In this document: one piece after another, positions 50,301 through 58,557 of the stretch
How the letters are laid out: every line of letters begins with the position of its first letter
Numbering within the stretch: position 1 is the first letter of the stretch
Source of the DNA: Silene conica
Lineage: Eukaryota; Streptophyta; Magnoliopsida; Caryophyllales; Caryophyllaceae
Direction: 5' to 3'
DNA length: 64,000 bases
NCBI GenBank assembly: GCA_029255685.2
Contig: CM055318.2
Span: 6,701,001 to 6,765,000 of the forward strand
Made by a program: the position numbers and the translations under genes
Notes under the pieces: model-generated
Database searches by the model: none
Told to the model about the DNA's origin: nothing
What the model saw: the letters and a program-made list of their open reading frames with translations, nothing else

Positions 50301-51448
50301 ATTTTTTGTTTAAATTAAATTTTGTTTGGATTTTTCGTTAAATATATAGAAATATATTGAATTTAATTTTTCATAAATATATTTAAAATTGTTACTATTG
50401 TACAAAATAATAAGTTTTAGTTAAAAAATGGTAGAAAATTTGATTTGTAGTTAATTACTCATTTTTGTACACGTATGAGGTTGATTTGCTACAAGTAAAA
50501 CTTAAAGAATTGATCTACATAAAGTATGTAAATAATGAGGATAATTTGTTATATATTCCCCTTTGTAAAACAGACTAATAGAATAATTTTTATATATTCA
50601 AATTTTTGAAAATCGGAGCTTTTTAGCTAAAAAGTTTGAATCTTTGTTGTCTAGTAGGTGTCTTGCAAGTAATTACTAGTATAATTCATTAGTCGGTCAC
50701 TAAGCTTATGGAAGTGATGTTGCCTACAAGAACGGTTTTGGATTTTAACCATCTTATGAGATTTCAAACTTACAATTCTAATTATGCATGGTATAAGTAA
50801 TTAAGTACCATTGTCAAATAATGATTTAAATAACGAAAATACTCTAAAATCTATATTATCTTACTTATCTACTGTAATACGTAAGATATTGGAAATACGA
50901 ATCTACGTGTCGCCTAATCAATGAGCCATAAAATGTCCGACTGGCGACCCGCGTGGTTTCTATGGATTGGTAGTCACAAGCGTTTTAACTTTTAACCACA
51001 ATTTAAACTTTCCAACACGAAAGTACAAACATTGGCATAACATTGTAGCTATTTAAATAAATGAAGCGTGATAAATTTGGGCAATATGATTATGTGCATC
51101 CCAAGTTAAAGGATGGTTAAGAGCTTCTTGTACCCCACACTATATAACTTTAATAGATGAAAAGAAGAAAAACATAAAGTGCGGAAATCGCAACTTTCGA
51201 ATTGTCTCGTCACTTAATTGTCAAACTAACTTGTATTGGTGTTTTCTTAGGTAGGGACGCTTTTGTTAGTGAGGTCTCAACAACGTCGATTACTACTACA
51301 ATTATAGATCTATTCTTTAATCACAAATTCTCCGTTAAGTTTTTGACGGAACTAAAATTCACGGGGTAGATAACGATAAGCCATGTGTGATTCTCTAGAC
51401 ACGGATGATCTATTTTTGTTTTATCTATCCATATGGGTGATATTTGAT
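47362..51448. other. AT-rich intergenic sequence
   Basis: No gene recognised in about 4 kb. An open frame of 76 codons on the minus strand (47744-47974) contains ALEAIVCGCAGGLCNSVVAK, which I could not assign; its end is a translated gagtct microsatellite (about 47776-47803). Near 49185-49230 a reversed hAT-like terminus (ctccacccctg) appears without a partner. The rest is AT-rich with stops in all frames. Confidence 0.45.
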
Positions 51449-51457
51449 CTTGTGATA

Positions 51458-51637
51458 CAGTAGGTCTTGCTTGTGAGGGCTAATCCTGTCACAAGCTTGT
51501 GACCTCTCACAAAAAGCGAGAGAGGACAAGCTGGGCACCCTTCAAGTCTCACTCACCTCTCATGGGTATTTTGTGAGAGGAAACGATATCCGTCACAAGT
51601 CTGTGACGGATACCGCCGTCATAAATGAGAATTTGTG
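51458..51637. mobile_element. Mutator-like MITE with perfect 9-bp target duplication
   Basis: The element starts cagtaggtcttgcttgtgag and ends tcataaatgagaatttgtg. It is flanked by cttgtgata on both sides (51449-51457 and 51638-51646). Its ends are imperfect inverted repeats (14 of 22 positions by eye). The interior contains ccgtcacaagtctgtgacgg and other self-complementary words shared with 57721-57916 and 4001-6446. At 180 bp it is non-coding and would have been moved by a related MULE transposase. Confidence 0.8.
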
Positions 51638-51646
51638 CTTGTGATA

Positions 51647-52204
51647 TATATATACTCATCATAAGTGAGCAACGATATACTCGCGATCGGTAGTTTGTAT
51701 TAAGGCAAGTTATCTTGTGAGGTTATACTTGTTGGCCTTTTGCGATTGATGTGTTGGTGGTTAAGTCTATGATATATAATACCCTATCCATCCACTCTCA
51801 CATTCATGCATGCATCAATATATCTCGTAGATTCAGAAAATTAGACTATGGATGTACTCGTCATTTTTAAAAGTAATAGTATCAACTAAAAATTAATAGC
51901 ACCCATATGAGACATATTGTCAAAGAGTGTATATTATATAGATTCACGATATATACTCAAGTTTAATCCATGAGACTCGGATACATATATTATATAGTAG
52001 TAGTATTTACGGAATACAAGTAATAAAATATAAAAAAAAGGAATATCATACACATCCAATGATTGTAAAATTAAAGTTCCTATCACTATCTAGAAATGTC
52101 TTGTGTAATTATTATTATTCACTATAATAATTTCGAAAGTAAACACCTCAAAGTCTCAAACTCGAAATTGTTTAAATCCTGCTTCAATGTTTATATTCGA
52201 TTGA
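51647..52204. other. AT-rich spacer
   Basis: AT-rich sequence with no open frame, RNA or bounded repeat that I can support. Confidence 0.4.
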
Positions 52205-52706
52205 TATTCTAAGGGTAACCTAGGTCCGGCAGGTAGTGGAGGTATTTTTAGGGATCAAACGGGTAATTTTATACATGCCTATTTCTTCTCGAGTGGATAT
52301 TGCACCTCTATGAGGGCCGAACTTCTGGCATTGGCGAAGGGATTAGAAAGAGCTAAACAATTACATATTGAAAAGCTCCTTGTGCTTATGGACTATTTAT
52401 CTTGCATTCGTCTTGTGACCGAAGAGCAGTTAGTGAGTAATAATCTTCGAGGACTAGTCAACAAATGCAAAACTCTTATATGCGATAGCAGCTGAAAAGT
52501 TAAAGTTGATCACACTTATAGAGAAGCAAACAGAGCAGCGGACTGGCTTGCAAATCAAGGGGTTAATTCATCTATCGACATTAGTGATGTCAACTATCCT
52601 CCAGTGGAGCTACGATCTATCCTACGGGAAGATATTTTAGGGGTAGCTATTCCCGTGTAATAGCTAGTTAACATTCGGGGTTCGCCCCTCTTTAACGCAA
52701 AAAATA
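52205..52706 (+). pseudogene. Truncated LINE, RNase H domain remnant
   Basis: The translation shows GPAGSGGIFRDQTGNFIHAY, MRAELLALAKGLERAK, and a D in LVLMDYLSC, followed by DHTYREANRAADWLANQG: the order of an RNase H-like domain at the end of plant LINE ORF2. An in-frame TGA (52493-52495) stands where tryptophan is expected. The 3' part, gttcgcccctctttaacgc then an A-rich stretch, resembles plant L1 3' ends. The element is 5'-truncated, as is common for LINEs. It is not part of the large LINE at 12.6-47.4 kb, which has its own RNase H. Confidence 0.7.
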
Positions 52707-52869
52707 AATATTTAAATTCGATTGAAACACTTTACTATAATATAGACAAATTATAACGATATTAATCACGTTGATATTGATAGATCATAGATGATGGGTT
52801 TTGTGAAGGGATATAGCACCACCCACCACCGAACTTAATATTTATTCAAACATTGGATGAACCCAAATA

Positions 52870-53413
52870 TCTATCTTTATAAAAGGAATATTAACTCACC
52901 GTTATTGACTCCTTGATTTAAAGATTAAAATGATTTTTTAAATAAAAATATTACCATGACCCCACAACTAAATACCATCCATTTAATTATAATTTGTTTT
53001 TTTTTTTTCAAATGAGCGCACTATGTCGCGGGTGAGAATCAAACCCTCAACTTCATGATTAGAGTAAGGGAACCTCTACCATTTAATTATAATTTGTGAG
53101 TACATAAAAATTTGATATTCAACAATGTTTATATCTCTATTCAACTATATTCAACTAAACATTAAAAATGAGCATATGTTAGAAAATTTGAATTAATTAT
53201 ACTACAACATAACAAATATAGGTGTGAAAATTTCAATAAACAGTATTGATTAAAATTTTCAACGCCGAAAAGAAAAATCGTCATATTAATTATACCAAAT
53301 CATACCCCAGAGAAAAATCACCATAATAGTTGTTAATTTTCTTTTTCTTTAAGAAAATCAGCATAATATTTTCAAAAACAACCCGTTCATTTTTATGCAC
53401 GGGACTAAATTAG
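52870..53413 (+). mobile_element. Probable short Helitron
   Basis: The left end TCTATCTTTATAAAAGGAAT has the Helitron 5' form. The right end has a decayed hairpin (cccgt ... acggg, about 53382-53403) followed 10 bases later by TTAG. The flanking bases are A and T. The final TTAG instead of CTAG and the imperfect hairpin lower confidence. Inside, reversed, is a tRNA-like segment (tggtagaggttccc and gggtttgattc, about 53035-53095). Confidence 0.5.
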
Positions 53414-53490
53414 TATATAATTGTAGTTCGTCAATCGCGTATTTTAAGTCAGCCTTGAAATCTGAAGAAACATAATTTCAATATACATTT

Positions 53491-53590
53491 TGTTACTTGT
53501 TTATTGACATCATTTTGTTACTTGTTCATTGTCATAAGCGTTACTTGTTTATTGACATCATTTTGTTACTTGTTCATGGTCAAGTGCTTA
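53491..53590. repeat. Short tandem repeat, ttacttgtt units
   Basis: The word ttacttgttyattg recurs four times in about 100 bp as a duplicated block of about 56 bp (cattttgttacttgtttatt, then cattttgttacttgttcatt and again). No function is evident. Confidence 0.7.
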
Positions 53591-53927
53591 TATTATAGAT
53601 ATTGGCAAGGTTATTATCTCAAAGATGTTACGAAATGAGAGTGAGACTCCTAAAATGTCAGAAATATAAATGCGACCATAAATATAGTTAAGGGTTGCTC
53701 GTCGTACCCATTTCCTCTGATCCCATGATCACCGACCAACTTGCTCAGCTCATAGTTTCGCATGCAACTGTTGATTCCCTTTCCCTTTGAATATCATATC
53801 CGCACGAAGCTGCGATGATATACTATTCCGTACTACTGAAATGATAAACTGTCTCGATTAAAATAACCTATGTAAGACTAGTAAGTAGAGACTATGTAAC
53901 TAGTTGTATAGAATAGAATCCGAGCTA

Positions 53928-54770
53928 CAGTGGCGAATCTAGGATGTGTAAAATGGGGGTGATTACTACAAAAAAAACAGTGTTGTTGCAACAGACAAAA
54001 ACGACGTTGCAAATTATTATTTGCGACGTAATTTGCAACGAAATTGTTTTTCGCGTTGGAATTTGCAATGACGGATAATTTTCCAATCCCGCAAACAAAA
54101 AGTCAAATGACGGGAAGGTTTTTGACGTAAATTTGGTCACAAAGGACTTTTGCGACGGAATATCCGTTGCATCTGAAATTGGCATATTTTTTTTGTACCA
54201 CCCGTAAAAAAAAGTAAGTTAACCTTTGCGATGGATTTCCCATCGCAAAAAATTGACTGACCGTGGTCAAGTTCAAGTTTATCTAACGTTTGCGACGGGA
54301 AATCCGTATCAAATATTGACTTGCTTTGACCCAGACCCTGGTCAAGGTCAAGGTCAATCAATGTTTGTAACGGACTTCCCGTCAAAATATAATCAGTCGA
54401 TTAATCTCGTCTCTAAAATTTTTGGGGTCCTATGCGATATTTAAAAGATAAGTTTTTATGAACAAAAAATTATTCTAATATAAAATGCTTGATAAATAAT
54501 AAAACAATTTGATAATGGATAATTCTGTTAAGACTCGTCAAAATATCCTTTCTTAGAACATTTTCAATTATTTTTAATATGCAAAATGAAAAGGTAAAAA
54601 ATGCTGTTGTTGGGGCTTGATCCTTGATCTTTGGGTTGGTAAGTGAATGTCTCTACCACTGAATCATTAAACTTTGATAAATATTTACACATAGACAAAT
54701 ATTCATAATTGTTTTTCTTAATTAATGGGGGTGAGGGGTCACCCCTATCACCCCTTTAAATTCGCCATTG
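53928..54770. mobile_element. Non-autonomous hAT element with perfect 8-bp target duplication
   Basis: The ends are cagtggcgaatctaggatg and its near inverted copy ctttaaattcgccattg. The flanking octamer ccgagcta is identical on both sides (53920-53927 and 54771-54778). The cagtggcg terminus is typical of a common plant hAT group. At 843 bp it has no transposase frame. The interior begins actacaaaaaaaacagtg followed by many gcgacgg-type words (to about 54380), as in CACTA subterminal regions, and includes a reversed tRNA-like stretch near 54610-54665. It may therefore be a composite. Confidence 0.8.
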
Positions 54771-55122
54771 CCGAGCTATATAATTTGCTTACTTGAGCAG
54801 TTGAGCTTAAATCTACAAATACGAGTTTTCTTTGAAAATATTTGCTTACTTGAGCTTAAATCCACAAATACGAGTTTTCTTTGAAAAATTTCAGCTCCAC
54901 TTTAAAAATACTAAACTTCAAAAATTATATTGACATTAAAAAAATTAAAATATAAATAATAAATTATAAAAAATCGGAAAAACTACACTTAAACTCAGTT
55001 ATTAAATTGGTTATGATTATGATTGTACAATGCTCTTGTACAACTAATTGTATAATTGTATTTGTGACTTATTAAGACAAAATCCTGACCCAAAATAGTT
55101 CAAAACAACTCTTCCAAAAATA

Positions 55123-56824
55123 TAAAATTTATATAAATTAATTATAACTTCTCTCACTAAAAACTTTCCTCTCTTTTTCCTCAAAAACTCAAAACCCTAA
55201 TTCTATTTGTGCCGCCGCCGCCTCCACCAACCGAACACTTCCCCCTTCTCCTCCTACCGATCGCCGGAGATGAGTCTTTCCTTTGATTCATCTCCGGCGA
55301 TCCATCACATCTAACCTTCTTTTGACCCCTTTTCTAGGATTTTGCCCATTTTGTTCTCGCGTCGGGTCGGTCTCGTCCGTCTGGTGCCGTTCGTGGTTGT
55401 TGTCTCAACTAAGGATCTTATTTCGCTACGAATCCTTGTCCTGTCGCCGGAAACTTTACATGCAATCTTCGATCGTGTGACAAGAAAGTCTCGCTTCGCT
55501 GCTCGAGTTGCGGCTCTTTTTAAGGTTTCTGCATCTATTTCACGTTTTTGTAGTTTCCGTAAACCTTCTTCTCTGTGGTGTTTGGGGCTCTTTTCTTTCC
55601 TGCTTTATGGCAGGAGGTCCATAAAAGTTGGGTTTTCTCTCTCTTTATTTTCGTTTTTTATAGTAAGAATGTTCCGGATCTTTGAACAATTCGAAAGTAG
55701 TGCCCTTGTGTTAAATGTTGGGTCAGTTTTAAAAAGTTTTTTTGAAAGCCCCCTCTTCTACCTTGGTTTTGACCTTTTGGTGATCCCCTCATTTCCCCCA
55801 CCTCTTGGTCTTTGGTCGTTGTGGGTCTAGTTTGGAACCGATTGGTGATCCCCCCATTTCCCCCACCAATCGGTCCTTTGTCTTTGTCAGTTTTGTGGTT
55901 AAGCTTATCTATCCGGGTTTATTTCGGACCGTTTGGTGATCCCCCCACTCCCCCCACCATTCGGCCCTTTGTCCTGTGTGTCTTTTTGTTGGTTTTGCAT
56001 GTAAGACGGTGGTCCTGGGAGGGTTCGTTTGGTGACATGGGTATCCTTTGGTTGGTTTGCTGTGTTTTGTCGGGTTATGGGTGAATTTGGTATCCGTCCT
56101 GTTTGGGATGGTGTGAGGTCTCGGGTTTGGGGTTCTTTCAGTTTGTTAGGTGTGTGGTAGGGTCGAGTAAGGTTTGGTTGTGTTTTTTGGTTGGCTCGGA
56201 TGCGGTGGTCTCAAGTCCTTTTAATGGTTTTTTCTGGTTTATTGTGTTGTAAAGTAAGTGTCCTTTCTTGGATATTTTGGGTGTTCTGGCCATGTATCCT
56301 CGAGGCTTTTTTAGGTAAAATAAATGGGTACTGTGAAGATTGGTGTCTGGTTCAAGTTGGATCCGTCGGTCGACGGTGCTTCAATGCATTATTAGACAGA
56401 AGATTGGCCGCTGAGAATCCTTTGAGGCAGGTTGTGCTTTTGCTGGGTTTGTTGATCCGTCGTTCTTGTGACTGTAGAGTTCGTTCGTCTTGGTGTAGGA
56501 GGTCACACTCCGCCGGAGGCAGCCTGTTATCTGTCATCCACCTTTCCTTTCTACGCTCTTGTGGCGTAAGTGCACCATGCCCTCGTCATTCCGCACCTCA
56601 CAAGTTTCGGACGTCTTCAGGAAATGTTAGCTTCCATCATAACGACGATAAGGAGACTTGCGTCCACTATTCCGTACTCCACCAACTTGTGTTTTCTATC
56701 CGACATGGTCTTCTGCTACTGTTTTCTAATTGTTTTGTCTTTTTGTGTATTTATAAGTGTACTAAGGGCGTAGTTTACCTGGACTCTATGTAATACGCCT
56801 TATTTACCGTTGCCAAAAAAAAAA
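55123..56824 (+). mobile_element. Unrecognised retroposon, about 1.7 kb, with 14-bp target duplication
   Basis: The block ends in an A run (56815-56824) and is flanked by ctcttccaaaaata at 55109-55122 and 56825-56838. Poly(A) plus a duplication of this length is the signature of LINE-driven retroposition. The 5' part has pyrimidine-rich and ccgccg-rich stretches like a transcript leader. The interior has frames of 90-200 codons (55342-55830, 55812-56084, 56191-56793) in which I recognise no domain. It could be a non-autonomous LINE derivative, a large SINE-like element or a processed non-coding transcript. Confidence 0.65.
55771..55968. repeat. Three hairpin-like units inside the retroposon
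   Basis: Three units share ttggtgatcccccc(a)tttccccccacc-like centres. In the second, the arms accgattggtg (55837-55847) and caccaatcggt (55864-55874) are perfectly complementary. The first (55771-55810) and third (55926-55968) have related but imperfect arms. Confidence 0.55.
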
Positions 56825-56839
56825 CTCTTCCAAAAATAC

Positions 56840-57003
56840 GAACCAATCTGAAGTAGCCCGACTTAAAATGACCTGATAATAACCCGAAAAAACAAACCAA
56901 TCTAAAGTAGCCGAATTTAAAATGACCCAATAATAGTAGTTTATAAGAATATAACCCGACCTGAAATAACCCGAGTCAAATGAGTGATTTGGTAGTGGCA
57001 AAC
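56840..57003. repeat. Short tandem duplication, acccga-rich
   Basis: The block gaaccaatctgaagtagccc recurs in diverged form about 60 bp later (caaaccaatctaaagtagcc), followed by more aacccga words. No gene is present. Confidence 0.5.
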
Positions 57004-57678
57004 TAGGTAGTATAGACACTTCTCCTAATTAGTCGTCCCGTGTCCGACACCGTGTCCGACACTCGGATACTCGTTGGACACTTGGCTAAACATATTACAG
57101 TTTGGACGAGGACTGAAATTTTAAAAAAGATCGATTAAAAAATGAGTCTGAGTGGAAAAATAAAAATTAATTATAATAAAGGTCGAATTGTATCTACTTG
57201 TTTAGATTTAGCTTTATATATATACGATAAAACTAAAATTATACGTTATTTATAATTATAAAATATACTCCCTCCTATTCATAATAACCTTCCCTATTTC
57301 ATTTTTCGTCTATTCACAATATCTTCCCTATTTCCTTATTTAGTAAAGTTTTTATACATATTTTATTCACCTCACCCCACCAAATACCCCACCATACTCA
57401 TACTTTATACTTATTTTAATCACCTTACTCACAACAATTACCCCACAATACATACCCTCTCTCCAATTACCCAACCTCACACCAATACTTTCCAATATAA
57501 TAATCTTCTCCTTATTCTCCGTGCCTTCCCCGAATAGGGAAGGTTATTACGAATAGGAGGGAGTATATTTTATTATATTTAGATACCGTGTCCCGTGTCT
57601 TAAATTTAATGGGATGTCGTATCTCGTATTCGTATCCGTATCCGTATCCGTATCCATTCCGTTTTGGTGCTACCTATT
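57004..57678. mobile_element. hAT-like TIR element hosting a Stowaway MITE
   Basis: The ends are taggtagtatagacac and the inverted ggtgctaccta. The flanking octamers gtggcaaa and ttggcaat agree at 6 of 8. The interior has repeated gtgtccgacac words and a ccgtat microsatellite (about 57632-57657). A related element in opposite orientation lies in the first intron of the NIP5;1-like gene (59336-59995). Confidence 0.45.
57268..57563. mobile_element. Stowaway MITE (Tc1/mariner)
   Basis: The 296-bp element starts ctccctcctattcataataa and ends with its inverted copy cgaataggagggag, flanked by TA on both sides (57266-57267 and 57564-57565). A further inverted pair (ccttccctatttc and gaatagggaagg) lies just inside. 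These are the standard features of Stowaway. It interrupts the hAT-like element at 57004-57678. Confidence 0.9.
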
Positions 57679-57720
57679 GGCAATTGGGCGATGAGAGCAT
57701 GTAGAAGTTATATTAAAAAC

Positions 57721-57916
57721 ACAAATTCTTATTTGCAACGGCACTATCCGTCGCAAGCTTGTGACGGATACCGTTTCCTCTCACAAAATACCCACTTTTT
57801 CTCTCTCTCCAACACTATTTATGTGGTCCCCTTTCTCCACTAACTCATTTTCTACCCATTTTATCTCACAAAATATACGTCACAAATAACGACCCGTTGC
57901 AAGCAAGACTTACTCT
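57721..57916. mobile_element. Mutator-like MITE upstream of the NIP5;1-like gene
   Basis: The ends are acaaattcttatttgcaacg and, reversed, agagtaagtcttgcttgcaa, matching well in their inner 17 bases. The flanking 9-mers are attaaaaac (57712-57720) and attaaaaaa (57917-57925), one difference. The interior contains ccgtcgcaagcttgtgacgg. Same family as 51458-51637 and 4001-6446. It ends about 100 bp upstream of the TATA-like box. Confidence 0.7.
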
Positions 57917-58017
57917 ATTAAAAAAAAGAAGGTGGAAGAAGTATGCAATGCAAATTATATGCAATGCATTTGACTTTCCAGATCGTAAGTTACAATTTCC
58001 TCACCCTTTCACACCCC

Positions 58018-58024
58018 TTATAAA
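58018..58024 (+). promoter_or_regulatory. TATA-like box of the NIP5;1-like gene
   Basis: TTATAAA, followed by CA-rich and pyrimidine-rich sequence typical of plant 5' leaders. Transcription would start about 30 bp downstream, giving a leader of roughly 500 nt before the ATG at 58558. Confidence 0.45.
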
Positions 58025-58153
58025 CACATTACACACACCCCTCTCCTCACCTCACATAATCATTTCACTCTCTTAATCAAACTCCATAGCTACTACTCTA
58101 ATTCTTTCTCTTTCTCTCATTTTTCTCCACCATTTTTGTTCTTGCTTTGCTTA

Positions 58154-58189
58154 ATGATCCTTCAACCCTTTTCTCAACAACTTCTCTAA
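58154..58189 (+). promoter_or_regulatory. Upstream open reading frame of 11 codons
   Basis: ATG at 58154 is followed by ATCCTTCAACCC and a stop TAA at 58187-58189. If the leader starts near 58050 this is its first AUG. Its effect on translation is unknown. Confidence 0.4.
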
Positions 58190-58277
58190 TTTAATCCTTC
58201 TTCCTTATATTTTGATTGTGGCTACCGTAATCACTATTATCACCCCTTAATCACACCTTATTAAAAACCTAAAAATT

Positions 58278-58283
58278 ATGTAA
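58278..58283 (+). promoter_or_regulatory. Start-stop element ATGTAA, distal (280 nt before the start codon)
   Basis: ATG directly followed by TAA in the 5' leader. In Arabidopsis NIP5;1 such AUG-stop elements cause boron-dependent ribosome stalling, lower translation and mRNA decay. Presence here in the orthologue-like gene suggests the same control; transcription of this segment is inferred. Confidence 0.65.
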
Positions 58284-58357
58284 ATTCAACTCATCTTTCC
58301 CCTACACACCCTCAAAAAAAACCAAAAAAAAAAAATTTCATTATTTACCCTACCCTT

Positions 58358-58375
58358 ATGATTATGTTCATCTAG
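58358..58375 (+). promoter_or_regulatory. Upstream open reading frame of 5 codons
   Basis: ATG ATT ATG TTC ATC TAG lies between the two ATGTAA elements. Function unknown. Confidence 0.35.
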
Positions 58376-58462
58376 TTTGATTTTTATTTTTTTTACTGTT
58401 TGTTTAAAGTGGCCAACATTTTTATAAAACCGTAAATCCAACTTTATAAAAACCTACCAATT

Positions 58463-58468
58463 ATGTAA
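58463..58468 (+). promoter_or_regulatory. Start-stop element ATGTAA, proximal (95 nt before the start codon)
   Basis: Second ATGTAA in the leader, in a context similar to the first (aattATGTAAA). See the distal copy at 58278 for the known role of such elements. Confidence 0.65.
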
Positions 58469-58557
58469 AATCTAAGCTACTAATTACCCCTTTTAACAAA
58501 AAAAAAAAAAAAAAAATATTTATTGTTTTCGTATTTCTTTTTAAAAATATTGAAAAA

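Noticed and set aside
54600-54665. tRNA gene on the minus strand
   Set aside because: An A-box-like stretch is visible but no plausible acceptor stem or clean B box; it lies inside a hAT element and is at most a tRNA-like relic.
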